44,929 nucleotides of DNA from Trichomonas tenax (taxonomy: Eukaryota; Parabasalia; Trichomonadida; Trichomonadidae). Position 1 is the stretch's first letter; each line of letters begins with the position of its first letter. Under the pieces are notes generated by a model. It saw only the letters and a program-made list of their open reading frames with translations. It had not been told where the DNA came from and did no database searches. The translations under genes and the position numbers were made by a program. Of the stretch, positions 28,410-38,267 are shown in pieces. The stretch is from positions 1-44,929 of the forward strand of contig JALKBU010000367.1 of the NCBI GenBank assembly GCA_023091735.1, in the 5' to 3' direction.

Positions 28410-29324
28410 CTAACAAATAACCTTCAGCTTCTTTGGTTCCATCGAAATCGTGAGTTCATTGACAGACTTGCAATCTTCGCCATCACGGTGAATTGGCAAT
28501 GGCCTGTCAGATTGGACGTGGAGCTTCTTGCAGCGAATGACGGAAACCTCAGGGCAGAACGTGTGCTTTCCGAAGAAAGCGAGTGGAAGAACACAAATAA
28601 GCTTAATAAAGTTGACCGAGTTGACAATGCAAACATCAAGATAATCATCGAATGGATCAGCTCCTGGACTGAGACGGAGACCGCCACCCTCACATAGTCC
28701 ATTCATTGCTGTGCAGAACAAGCAATAATCATAAGTCATTGACTTTTGATCATCGAATGTTACTGTGAGCTTATATGGCTTGTATGTGAATATCTCCTGC
28801 ACGCAGACTATAGCGTATGTCAAGAATCCCAAGTGAAGTTTGTTAAATATCGGCTTCAAAGGCGATGAATTTGCTTTTGCACAAATAAATGCATCAAGGC
28901 CAACACCACAGCTGACACCGAACTTCTTGATCTCCTCATCCAACTTTATTGTGCCAACATTCATTTCTTTCACTTTCTTTGGATATAAAAGATTATCCAA
29001 TGCTTTCTTTGTCTTTGTTGGCATTCCAAGGCCTCTCGCGAAGTCATTGGATGATCCTGTTGGAATGTATCCGAATTTAACATTCTCAAAATCTGAAATT
29101 CCATTAATAACTTCATTCACTGTGCCATCACCGCCCAATGCAACGATTGTCTTATCGCCATCCTCTTTGCATATTTCTGACGCGAGTCTCGTTGCGTGGT
29201 ATTGATAGCCTGTGTAATAAACTTTATACTTGATGTGGAGCCTCTTCAGTTCCTTCTCGACCTGCTTCCAGATGCGCCGGCCTGTGTTGGAGCGCGACGA
29301 AAGGTTAACGATGAAGTGGAACAT
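28410..29324 (-). CDS. Diacylglycerol/lipid kinase catalytic-domain protein (YegS/DgkB-like)
   Basis: ATP-dependent kinase phosphorylating a lipid alcohol (diacylglycerol or a sphingoid base). The 304-residue length is that of the minimal bacterial-type family. Motifs: NLSSRSNTGRR (8-18), the nucleotide-binding VALGGDGTVNEVINGI (61-76), PTGSSNDFARGLGMP (88-102), and the C-terminal IHRDGE region that supplies an acidic catalytic residue in the family. No C1, PH or membrane segment is present, unlike larger eukaryotic kinases, so acquisition from bacteria is possible but not shown. The stop is TAG. On the gene strand TCAAAAT leads into the ATG. Confidence 0.88.
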   Translation of the reverse strand: MFHFIVNLSSRSNTGRRIWKQVEKELKRLHIKYKVYYTGYQYHATRLASEICKEDGDKTIVALGGDGTVNEVINGISDFENVKFGYIPTGSSNDFARGLGMPTKTKKALDNLLYPKKVKEMNVGTIKLDEEIKKFGVSCGVGLDAFICAKANSSPLKPIFNKLHLGFLTYAIVCVQEIFTYKPYKLTVTFDDQKSMTYDYCLFCTAMNGLCEGGGLRLSPGADPFDDYLDVCIVNSVNFIKLICVLPLAFFGKHTFCPEVSVIRCKKLHVQSDRPLPIHRDGEDCKSVNELTISMEPKKLKVIC

Positions 29325-29331
29325 ATTTTGA
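29325..29331 (-). promoter_or_regulatory. Initiator-like TCAAAAT for the lipid kinase gene
   Basis: TCAAAAT directly abuts the ATG at 29324, matching the TCA initiator spacing of neighbouring genes. Confidence 0.3.
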
Positions 29332-29939
29332 AATGCCTATGACCGCTAACAAAAAGTTTTTTTCAATGAAAATGATCGCTCAAAAAATTTTTGTTGCGAT
29401 GAAGATCCAAATACAGGGGGTTGAATAAGATCCTAGTGCCTCAATTTGAATCAGAGCGCCTCAAAATAATTGAAAGAGTTCTCCTAAAATAGTACTATAT
29501 ATATGATGTAGATCAATATTCTCTAAAAATTTTTGATGTATTCTCTATTATTTGAGAGGAAAAACACTAAAAGTGAAATTTGGACAGAAAGAATATCAGC
29601 AATATGTTGGTTATAGCATGAATTGCTCTATAGAGTTTAAAATCGGCGGAAAAGCTTGATTTTTCGAAATCGCAAAATTTAATCTTTAGTATTTTGAGTG
29701 ACAACTAATTGCATCGAAATATATTGCCTGAATCATTCGTGTTTTTGCTCCCAAATTCTCTTGAAATGCCAAATAAATGATATTTTTTGAAAAATACGTT
29801 TTAGAATTAAAAAGCAGTAAAATAAGTTTTTATTCGCATAGTATATTAGTAATTCTTAACTTTTACAAAAAAAATAATAATTTCAAAATTTGCTGATATC
29901 TGGGCTAAAACACACTATTATGATATATATATCATACTG
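29332..29939. other. AT-rich gap
   Basis: No gene supported; includes an imperfect direct repeat of GTGCCTCAA / GCGCCTCAAA near 29435-29465. Confidence 0.3.
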
Positions 29940-30200
29940 TTAATTTGTATACCTGGATATGGGCTTAAAGCATGAGTTCCAAAGAATGGACGATTCTTGT
30001 AAATTGATGTCAGGTGTTATAATGAAGGTTTGATTGTTGAATGATACTTGTCGTTGATCCGGCTCTAATGTGGCAATGAATTCGGTGCTCGTTAGAATTT
30101 TTGAAGATATTCTTGAATTAATTACAGTATAAATGTCTTTTGCATTTTGAGTAATTGATTGTGCAATAATTTTATTATATAGGAAAAGTATAATATTAAT
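29940..30200 (-). pseudogene. ATG-less open frame, probable gene fragment
   Basis: Minus-strand frame is open for 86 codons between TAA at 30201-30203 and TAA at 29940-29942, without any Met codon. The translation is protein-like (SITQNAKDIYTVINSRIS, TEFIATLEPDQRQVSFNNQ, LQESSILWNSCFKPI). So long an open frame is unusual in such AT-rich DNA. It looks like the 3' part of a gene whose 5' part has been lost. Family not recognised. Confidence 0.4.
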
Positions 30201-31760
30201 TTATGCGAATCAACAGAATTGAATTTGAGAACATAAATGACACTTTGCTTTACAACGACAAATTATATAAAAATTAATATCCTAAATATAATATTAATCA
30301 ATTATAACATAAAATTATGAAGAAAGAATATTTGAGAAGAAATAAATATTGAGAGGGATAATAAAACTAAATAATAGGATATTATACACCATTAAATATT
30401 AGATGTTTTTATTATATTTTAAAATTGGAAATAAAGTGAATTTCAACTTTTGTAAATATTACTAGAAATGATATGAATATCAGAATTGCATAATAATTTT
30501 GGAAAAAACTTTTGAATTTTCAGAAAAATACTCACAAATATTGAATGCCGTAAAATAACAATATTATGCATATCTAATATAAAATATAAATAACATGATT
30601 TCCAACAAGTCTCTCAAGATATTCTATGAGTCAGATTATTGTATAGTTTACAATAAAATGTAAACATATTTAGAATACTATATTAAGTATATTTATATTG
30701 CGACAGCTTGCCTTTTCAAATTTTGAAAAGGCTCAGAAATGTAATATGCGATATTTGGAATACAGATATAATATCCAACAATATATTTTCGAACGTAAAA
30801 ACAGTCACTTTTTTGCACTTTTTTCCTTCTTTTGAATTTTTCAGCCCTTCTGATGATTGTATATCTAATATAGAAATATTATGTGTTACTACATGTTATA
30901 GGGAATCCATCACCACAATATCTAGTTAAAATAAGCACTTTTATTTTTAATCATATTTATCTCGCATATTACATACTTTTTACTAGTTCACGATCATTTA
31001 ATACAAGAATAGAGTATTTATTTGTAATAAAAATATTCTTCTAACTTTAAACATCATATGTGTCAAAAATTCGATTTTACACGTCATATTGTCGAAAAAT
31101 ACCAAATTTCTAATATTAGAAACCACTGAAAAATATGACACTTTTTTTAACGGGCAAATGTTGGCGCCAAAATATAATATGCACGAAATGTCATAATATT
31201 CTATTGCCTTAAGTATATATGCACTAAATATTTAACTTTTATATTAAGTTATCCAAATCATTTTTATTTTAAATAATTTTATGCTTATTTTCATATAGTT
31301 GTTCTATTATCATGCATAGATGTGAAGCATATCAGTTAGGAATATCTATATATTGGCGTTAAAATTATTCAAAATCAGATGTGATCTACGTGTTGCAAAG
31401 CATATAATCCCACTCTTTGACACTAAAAGGATAAAGAACCAACATAATATCAACAATATTTTAATAACAAGACTTGAAATCAATTATCTTGTTTGGTTAT
31501 AGCGATTTTGAAATTTTTGCATACTGGATTTATACTGCCCAAAAAATAACCTCAAATTTTTGAAAATTGCAAATATTTGTCATGTAAAGTATATAAAAAA
31601 TTTAAAATCTGACGTCAATTTAAGTCAATTGATTTTCTGGTAATAACACTGATGAAAATAATAATTCAAAAATATAGAAATATACTATACTGTAGGAGTT
31701 AAATATATAGCATCAGTTCCAACATTAGAAAATTTTTCTTGGAATAAGAAAATAACCTTA
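30201..31760. other. Long AT-rich gap
   Basis: No gene firmly supported. Plus-strand frame 30708-30929 (73 codons, includes HFFPSFEFFSPSDDCISNIE) may be a fragment of an LRR-type gene. Also present: a palindrome at 30710-30732, motif copies at 31055-31068 and 31075-31086, and TTGGCGCCAA at 31161-31170, which resembles a palindromic E2F site. Confidence 0.35.
30710..30732. repeat. 11-bp perfect palindrome
   Basis: GCCTTTTCAAA-T-TTTGAAAAGGC: two perfect 11-base arms around one base; function unknown. Confidence 0.5.
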
Positions 31761-31939
31761 ATTACATGACAAAAATATTTTATTACAATGCAAAAATATT
31801 ATTTACGTGACAAAAACTGAATTTACTTTGCAAATTATTTTTATTGCATGTCAAAAAATAAATTTTACATTACATATAATAGATTTTGAGATGATTACGC
31901 GTCAAAAATTTCCTTGATTAATCATTTATGTGACAAAAT
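31761..31939 (+). promoter_or_regulatory. Eight-copy ATTTACRTGWCAAAAA array with helical spacing
   Basis: Copies start at 31761, 31782, 31801, 31821, 31842, 31862, 31894 and 31924: ATTACATGACAAAAA, ATTACAATGCAAAAA, ATTTACGTGACAAAAA, ATTTACTTTGCAAA, ATTGCATGTCAAAAAA, ATTTTACATTACATAT, ATTACGCGTCAAAAA and ATTTATGTGACAAAAT. Intervals are 21, 19, 20, 21, 20, 32 and 30 bp, i.e. about two then three helical turns, all in one orientation. It ends about 110 bp before the membrane-protein ATG at 32052. It may be a degenerate tandem repeat or a cooperative protein-binding array. Confidence 0.6.
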
Positions 31940-32035
31940 TCGAGAAATTCAGGAAATCCTTCACTGGAGGCACTCCACATCACACTGGAATAGATGTATA
32001 TCAAGGTTTACAACGACTTATTTTTCTCAGTTTTG

Positions 32036-32042
32036 TCAAAAA
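32036..32042 (+). promoter_or_regulatory. Initiator-like TCAAAAA
   Basis: TCA with A at 32038, 14 bp before ATG 32052, downstream of the motif array. Confidence 0.35.
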
Positions 32043-32051
32043 AAATAAATA

Positions 32052-32465
32052 GTGATGATTCCAGCGCTTCCATACATCATCCTTGCGATATTTGCTTCGA
32101 TCTCTATCGTTCTGTACATCGCCGGCTGTGTGCTGACTAATAATTGGTGGCCAATTTTCGGAATATTGCTTCAAATTGTTGCAATTATTTTTGCCATCAT
32201 CTTTGCAAACAAACTCGAAGAAGAGCCCCCTTTAACCGATGATTCAACGTTACTTCAATGTATGTTTACTGCTGATTCCACCCTCTGGTTCGTATTTGTA
32301 TTCCAATGCTCGGCAATAGGACTTTGTGCCATCTTCTACCACTGCGACACTATCAACTTCACGTGCTTCATTATGCAAATCTGCGGTGATATCTTTGTTG
32401 CTATTGGATTCTTTGTGTACGTTATATTTAACAGAAAGGTGAAAGCTTCTGTCTACGGTGAATAA
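32052..32465 (+). CDS. Small four-pass membrane protein, unknown function
   Basis: A 137-residue protein with hydrophobic segments at about 4-27 (PYIILAIFASISIVLYIAGCV), 30-52 (WWPIFGILLQIVAIIFAIIFA), 74-93 (STLWFVFVFQCSAIGLCAIFY) and 100-128 (TCFIMQICGDIFVAIGFFVYVIF), separated by short loops; the loop EEEPPLTDDST is acidic. The C-terminus is short and basic (NRKVKASVYGE). Several Cys residues lie within the helices. No family recognised. The upstream eight-copy motif array makes it a good candidate for regulated expression. Confidence 0.75.
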   Translation: MMIPALPYIILAIFASISIVLYIAGCVLTNNWWPIFGILLQIVAIIFAIIFANKLEEEPPLTDDSTLLQCMFTADSTLWFVFVFQCSAIGLCAIFYHCDTINFTCFIMQICGDIFVAIGFFVYVIFNRKVKASVYGE

Positions 32466-32703
32466 CGCGATACCTCACATTAGGCTTTTGTTTTTACTAT
32501 GTATTTTCATCCAAACAATGTTATATTTTATTGTTATTTTTATTTTATAAAAATTATAAATTATTTGATTATATTGACTTTTATTGACGAAATATTACAT
32601 CAGAATAAAAATATTGAACAATGTTATAATAAATATGATCAATTTATATATATTATAATAAAAATTATAATTTTAGACAGCTTCTCCGTTGAAATTAATT
32701 TTC

Positions 32704-34809
32704 TTATTCTGGTCCCTCCTGAGCAGGCTTATCAGTGGCGGAGAGCGTCACTGATAAGTGCGGGATCTCAACTTTTTCATCCTCATCATCGCTCTTGAGG
32801 GCAGGAATATCCACAATGCCACACTGAGGGAGCTCGAAGACAACAGGATTTGGCATTGGTGGTAATTGTTGCTCAGGCATTGGTGGCAACTGTGGTTGAG
32901 GCATTGGTGGTAATTCCTCATTCTGCTTCGGGAATGGAGGAAGATCTATATCACTATTATTATTGATCTGTGGGATGTCCTGGAGTGAATCCTTACGGTC
33001 TGTTCCTTGCATTGCTGCCATTGGGAATGGTGGAAGAGTAACTTTAGATTCTCCATCATTCTTCTTGATTGCTAACTCGTCATCCTCTGAATCTGATGAG
33101 CTGGAGTTGAGTCCCTGCTTCGGGAATGCTGGAAGTCCTGGGAATGGATAAAGTGCGCTAACTTTCTCTGTTGGCAACTGTGGGAGCCCTGAATTAGCTG
33201 GAAGAATTGGATTTGGAAGGACAGGAGGTGTAATTGAGGCACTCGGGAATGGCGGCAATCCAGCAGCGAATAGCTTTGGTGGAAGGTCGTCATCATCACT
33301 TGAGCTATCTGAGTCGGAGCCTTGGTTGAGCGAAAGGCTGCCCTTTGGCTTAGAAAGGCCGAAAACATCATCTGAGTCATCGCTATCGCTCTTGAGCGCA
33401 CTATCGCCCTTCAGTCTGAAGCGGAGTTCAACACCGTCCGAGTCAGAATCTGAATCTGAATCATCTGATGAGGAGAACTTCTGCGAGACCTTTGAGATGA
33501 GGCCATCTGATTCGTCAGAGTCGGATGATGAATCGGATGAAGAGAAGAGTTGCTCTGGGTCAACATCATCGCATGCTGGCTGTGTGACTGCGAAACCATC
33601 TGAATCATCGTCGTCATCATCTTCCTCGTTCTCAGACATCATGCATGGTGGTCTCTCGCCTCCAAACTGGCAAGAAATCTTCTCTGCGCGTGGTTTGAAT
33701 GTGTTGGTGAAGAAGTCAGCCCATCCCTCTGTTTCTGCGGCATTGCTGTTAAGGAGCTCGCCAAGAGCGATAAGGTGTGAGTTGTGGATGTTCTTCGGGA
33801 ACTCAGTCATAATTAATTTGACTAAATCTGTACGTTGGATGATTGCCTTTAATTCTTCCTGTGGTATGTTTGTGAGTGAGCGTATAATACCTTTGCGCAA
33901 ATAAGTTCCTGTGTTAGCGAAAATTTTGAGGATAAGTAAATCATCTTTCGTAATAAATATACGGAGAGCAGCAGCAGTAACTGATTCTGGTCTCTCGAGT
34001 GTGAAATTGTATGAGGCAGTTTCTGCATCAATTAAAGTCTTAAGTTCGTCATTTGGCGACATTTCATTGATAATTCTCTCAAGAAGCATAAATGCCTCGA
34101 CGTTGATGATTGATCTGAGATTATCATTCTTTGCAATAGCAATAAGCCTCTTAACAGTCTCTAAATTACAGATGCAGCGGAATAACATTCGATTAACCTT
34201 TTGCTTTGACTTTGTCATGTTGTCTATTGCCCTGATGTAGTAAAAATTATTCGGGGAGTTTGGATCAGAAAGCATTTCGTTGATAGTCATGTTATTGATT
34301 TGCCAATGATCGTGATGTTCGGTAGCAAGAACGACGAAGAGCTCGCAAAGCGCAACATTGGACATCCTCTTCATGAGGAAGTCTTTGAGCGTAGTAATTC
34401 TTGACAGAGACTGTCCGGAGTTAAATCTTGCGATATTTTCGATAATTTGGCAATAATGAGCACAGCATTTATGTTTTTGGGCGTACTCTGTGTCCGGAAA
34501 CTCGATGAGTCGCTGGTATAATAAATCGCTTTTGTTGATAATTGTCGCTGAAGTAGTTAAAACTTGAACAGCGCTGCGAATTGTCTTCGCTGGGAGCCGT
34601 GTATTTGGCACTATGTCTGTTAGCGCGAGATCTATCAAGTGTGAGTTGTTTTCTGGATTATCAACGAAGAATGAATTCAATGCTTGAAGATTATTTCGCA
34701 AAGCTGTAGAGAGAGCAGGCTCGTCGAGGATCATCTCGACAGTTGTGTCGGATTTTGATAAAAGATGAGTGATTGTTGAAAGGCTCGGCCCACTATATCT
34801 CCAACTCAT
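32704..34809 (-). CDS. SAPS-like (Sit4/PP6-associated) phosphatase regulatory protein
   Basis: A 701-residue protein starting MSWRYSGPSLSTITHLL. The N-terminal ~380 residues are helical-repeat-like, and its start (SKSDTTVEMILDEPALSTALRNNLQALNSFF) has the pattern of SAPS-family proteins, which bind PP6/Sit4-type phosphatases; this assignment is tentative. The C-terminal half is low complexity: long Ser/Asp acidic tracts (ENEEDDDDDDSDG, SSSDSSSDSDESDG) and repeated Pro-rich words LPPFP and LPPMP that could bind SH3/WW/EVH1-like domains. An in-frame Met eight codons upstream (34833) is less likely because it adds a hydrophobic leader. It converges with the small membrane protein gene. Confidence 0.6.
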   Translation of the reverse strand: MSWRYSGPSLSTITHLLSKSDTTVEMILDEPALSTALRNNLQALNSFFVDNPENNSHLIDLALTDIVPNTRLPAKTIRSAVQVLTTSATIINKSDLLYQRLIEFPDTEYAQKHKCCAHYCQIIENIARFNSGQSLSRITTLKDFLMKRMSNVALCELFVVLATEHHDHWQINNMTINEMLSDPNSPNNFYYIRAIDNMTKSKQKVNRMLFRCICNLETVKRLIAIAKNDNLRSIINVEAFMLLERIINEMSPNDELKTLIDAETASYNFTLERPESVTAAALRIFITKDDLLILKIFANTGTYLRKGIIRSLTNIPQEELKAIIQRTDLVKLIMTEFPKNIHNSHLIALGELLNSNAAETEGWADFFTNTFKPRAEKISCQFGGERPPCMMSENEEDDDDDDSDGFAVTQPACDDVDPEQLFSSSDSSSDSDESDGLISKVSQKFSSSDDSDSDSDSDGVELRFRLKGDSALKSDSDDSDDVFGLSKPKGSLSLNQGSDSDSSSDDDDLPPKLFAAGLPPFPSASITPPVLPNPILPANSGLPQLPTEKVSALYPFPGLPAFPKQGLNSSSSDSEDDELAIKKNDGESKVTLPPFPMAAMQGTDRKDSLQDIPQINNNSDIDLPPFPKQNEELPPMPQPQLPPMPEQQLPPMPNPVVFELPQCGIVDIPALKSDDEDEKVEIPHLSVTLSATDKPAQEGPE

Positions 34810-35373
34810 ATTTAGAATACAAAAAAACCGCAAAAAAAATCAGAAATTTTCCTTTACTCGATATTTAGCTATCTTATACATAGAGAAGCCTAGAAAACTC
34901 AAAATTAAGCAAAAATATGCATTCGGCTCCATCATTTGGTCTTTGGCATATACTCCTTTATCTGAATTTGTGTTTCAACTTTTCATTGATTGTTGTCAAT
35001 ACATTAAGCGGAAGATTATATATGGTAATGGATGCAGTGATGGGATCAAATGCTTGTTGGGTTAGATTTATTGATTGGATTTGATCAAAATACTAGTATA
35101 TCGTTCTGTTTGATTTTAAATTATAATCACACTTTAATATATAACTTCCACTATATTCAATGGGATTATCTGCTAGCTACCATAGTTTTCAGCTTGAGCT
35201 TGGCTTTGTTTGAGCAAGATATTTTTAGTAAATGTAAAATATGACATGTAAATACATTTTTTGTCACGTAGTATCACAAAAAATACGTTAAAATTTAGTT
35301 CTTCGATTTAATGATGATAATGATATAGGAAATGTGTGTATAGTATATAGAAAAAGCCACAAAGGACAACTCC
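34810..35373. other. Gap upstream of the 45-codon gene candidate
   Basis: AT-rich. A TGACATGTAAA motif and a TTTGTCACGTA copy lie near 35243-35270. No other gene supported. Confidence 0.35.
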
Positions 35374-35380
35374 TCATTTT
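35374..35380 (+). promoter_or_regulatory. Initiator-like TCATTTT abutting an ATG
   Basis: TCATTTT directly precedes ATG 35381, the classical trichomonad initiator form, and supports the short gene that follows. Confidence 0.5.
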
Positions 35381-35518
35381 ATGGTTGGCGGAGATCAAGA
35401 TGAGTTCGCCACCGACAACACCATGCTCTTACCTTCCGTCTGTAGTCTTTTGTTAAAGGAGATGCTAAGATGTACGGATGAGCATAAGAAATATCTAAAA
35501 TTCGTCGAAATATTATGA
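35381..35518 (+). CDS. Candidate 45-residue protein
   Basis: Open frame of 45 codons starting MVGGDQDEFATDNTML and containing SVCSLLLKEMLRCTDEHKK, ending at TGA 35516-35518. Composition is markedly less AT-driven than the flanks, and a TCATTTT initiator-like sequence abuts the ATG, so it is likely real or a recent relic. After the TGA the same frame stays open for 12 more codons (YEITKNEVNAK) before TAA, so the end may have been truncated. The middle is probably a helix. No family recognised. Confidence 0.45.
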   Translation: MVGGDQDEFATDNTMLLPSVCSLLLKEMLRCTDEHKKYLKFVEIL

Positions 35519-36732
35519 TATGAAATTACAAAAAACGAAGTAAATGCGAAATAATTATAATAATTAGATAGAAAACGAAAGGATAGGTTCATGTTACGTT
35601 TAAGTTAAGAAGTAAAAGTCACTACATCAAGAGATAAAGTCGATTTAAGTTGAAAAATTTAAAATCACTTTTTCTCGAAAATTCCTCGATTAATGCATGT
35701 TATTTTCTTTCCTATTGTTATCCATATCCAATTATGAGTAATTTTGCAAGTTTAGTCGGATAATTTAGTTATATATATAGAATATAGAACATATATGAAG
35801 TCTTTTCACTTTCAAAATAAACTCAAATAGTTTTGCCTTAAACTTTGGATGGATGTTTGGCTTCCAAATATTGAATATATTTTTTTTAAATGATATATCA
35901 TTAGAATAAAGCCTTTTCACAATGGGTACATTGAAAACTGATGATAGAAAATACAATGAATCGCTATGATATAATTTGATATATTGTAACAATATTAAAA
36001 ATTCTGTTTGTGCCAAAAATGGCTAAAATTACATTTTGATGATAACTTTTTGAATATCTTCACATAGTTGTTTTCGTTTTACTAATGACAATTTGAAAAC
36101 AATTTTGCATATCTGTATAAATAAACTATTTATAACTCTCTTCCATCTACAAATATATAGAATTGTAGCTTTCAGTCATTCTGTAAATGTGTGAACCTTT
36201 AAAATCAAGAATATTATCTAAATATTACAAATAGAAAGATGAGTATGCGATTTTGCTAGATCTTGCTTAACATAATGGTAGCCTTACTTAATGCTAATTA
36301 ATATGCTGTGAAAACCCTGCAGAAAAGGTGATTTTGCTGTAATATATCAATTGTAATTGAGTGTAAGCAATTTGTGCTATGATTTAAAAAGTACACATGC
36401 TGCACTATTAATTCATCACATTCTCATTGATTCATTGTTAAGAAATTCGTTTTGATATCTCATCAGTTTCACAAACCAAAAATAATTGTAGAATATGAAC
36501 CTACACACTATTGCATAATTGTTTTCTATATCAAAATTTGATTTTAGTTCCATAACGTTGTAAATAACCTTATTAATATTAACCTTATTATTCGTTAGAA
36601 CTTTGAAACGAATATAATCGGACTCTATAGGATATATAGAAGATGATTTTTATATAAAATTTTATTTCAGCGCCGATAATGAAAAGTGACATTATATTTA
36701 GAAAATAAAATTATCGATTTTTATTTTTTTGA
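35519..36732. other. Long AT-rich gap
   Basis: 1.2 kb without a supported gene; minus-strand open frame 35765-36016 is AT-rich in composition and unconvincing. Confidence 0.4.
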
Positions 36733-37758
36733 ATGACCTTATCGAACAAATCACAGTCTTTACTAGAAATGCTTGACAAAGTGGACAACGATGATGACTT
36801 CCAGGAGTCTGAGAGCCTTAGGAGGCAATCTCCATCAGATTCAAGACCTCATACCCCAAGGGGCTTAAGATTTCGATTGGATAGTAACGCTGACTCTCCG
36901 AAGGCTCTTATGATGCACAGCAAGACTACTGACGAGCTTTTCTTAACACAAGATAAAGTGAGTGATTGGAGCCAATCAATGATAGGCTCGCCAATGTCAA
37001 AAATGACGCCTATTTCTAACCCCAACAAACAGGGAGGAATCAAATCATCAGCTTCACTGTCATTATTTAAGAAACAAGATGGAAAAATTCTTTTTACAGC
37101 TGAACTGACGCCTGAACAGAAGAGGATCCACCAACTGGAGTTCCAAGTCGCTAATTATGAGAAGCAGTTACTTGAAGAAAGTCAAATTCGTGAAGCATTA
37201 ATCAAATCTATACAAAAAGTCTTCCAAAGCTTGAACGAGAAGTGCCCAAGTGTTAAGCCAGGAACGTTCAACAATATAAATAAGATGTTTTCGAGATTAA
37301 ATCTTCCATCACCAAAAATTTCGACAGCTAGATTGCTCACGCAGGAGATAGATCAAATGATCGCAGAACTTTCGACAGCAGTTCCAAATTCACCACTTAT
37401 CAGTCCAAAACCACCGAATATTGAAATACTTGCTAAAGGATGCAATAAACTGGCCGAATCGCTTGCTGACGGGTTCTACAAGAATCAGATCAAAGACTTT
37501 GGAGAGTTAGCAAAGAACTCGTTCGAATTTTCAAGACAGATTCAATTAATCAAGAAGGCACACGAAACAGGACTGACAGAGCTTCGTAATCGTTGTAATG
37601 ATTACAAAGAACTGTCAAACAAAATGAGGCAAATTGAGAATGAAAGACAAATTTCTAAACAAACGCTGGCGCTAGTTGACAACTTAACAAAGATGATGCA
37701 GGACTTCTCTATTCAGTCTAGAGAAGAATATGAAGATCTTATAGAGAATATACAGTAA
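36733..37758 (+). CDS. Coiled-coil protein, unknown function
   Basis: A 341-residue protein. Residues ~1-125 are Ser/Asp/Arg-rich and probably disordered, with Ser-Pro and Thr-Pro sites (RRQSPSDSRPHTPRG). Residues ~128-180 form a coiled coil (TPEQKRIHQLEFQVANYEKQLLEES) and a further helical region covers ~220-341 (LRNRCNDYKELSNKMRQIENERQ). No enzymatic motif. It could be a cytoskeletal, centrosomal or vesicle-tether component; that is inference. A second in-frame Met at codon 13 (MLDKVDNDDD) is an alternative start. Confidence 0.75.
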   Translation: MTLSNKSQSLLEMLDKVDNDDDFQESESLRRQSPSDSRPHTPRGLRFRLDSNADSPKALMMHSKTTDELFLTQDKVSDWSQSMIGSPMSKMTPISNPNKQGGIKSSASLSLFKKQDGKILFTAELTPEQKRIHQLEFQVANYEKQLLEESQIREALIKSIQKVFQSLNEKCPSVKPGTFNNINKMFSRLNLPSPKISTARLLTQEIDQMIAELSTAVPNSPLISPKPPNIEILAKGCNKLAESLADGFYKNQIKDFGELAKNSFEFSRQIQLIKKAHETGLTELRNRCNDYKELSNKMRQIENERQISKQTLALVDNLTKMMQDFSIQSREEYEDLIENIQ

Positions 37759-38021
37759 TTTTTTTGTTCAATATTAATTTTTTAGTTATTATGTAAAATG
37801 CCATTTATGCTTTTGAAATCTATTCTTATTTTCATTAGCAATAGTTCATATAATGAAATATTTTAAATTTTTGATATATTTGTTTTTGCAGCTCATAAAT
37901 CTTGAATTTCTCTATGCTTCTGTTATGTGAAGTGATTAAACATTTAGAAATCACTTGATTTAACATAATGATTAAATTTCATGATTAGGCTTTTACTTGA
38001 AGTAGATAAAGGTAAGTTTAT
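37759..38021. other. Convergent intergenic gap
   Basis: AT-rich; nothing supported. Confidence 0.35.
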
Positions 38022-38121
38022 CTAAACTTTTAAAATCAACTCTGGATTTTCTTGATTATTGGTTTTTCTTCTTTGTTCACGATATCTAACTAAAGCTTGT
38101 TTTTGGACCTTTGCGCCCACT
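38022..38121 (-). other. Candidate second exon with a basic RYREQRRK motif
   Basis: Minus-strand sequence VGAKVQKQALVRYREQRRK followed by TNNQENPELILKV and TAG (38022-38024). It is preceded by TTTTTTGTTTTCAG, a typical 3' splice site, with TTAAC upstream. A donor GT at 38351-38352 would give an intron of 231 bp and a phase-correct join. The donor GTCGTC does not match the strict GTAYGT trichomonad consensus, which is the main objection. The basic segment is reminiscent of the start of plant CCT/Jas-type motifs, probably by chance. Confidence 0.4.
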
Positions 38122-38267
38122 CTGAAAACAAAAAATGTTAATTTTTTTGGGTTTAGATAAGAAATTTTCGATTTTAAATCAGCCAATAATATAGAGCTGT
38201 AATGTATCTATTAAATATTTATTTGCATTTTCATAAAATTCTTTTTTTGGCCCAAAAATGAAAAAAT

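Noticed and set aside
29400..29935. Second copy of the 27090-28098 element
   Set aside because: Only short shared words such as CTATAGAGTT; no terminal repeats found.
31161..31170. TTGGCGCCAA as a functional E2F site
   Set aside because: About 900 bp from the nearest start and a single occurrence; noted only as a comparison to the histone sites.
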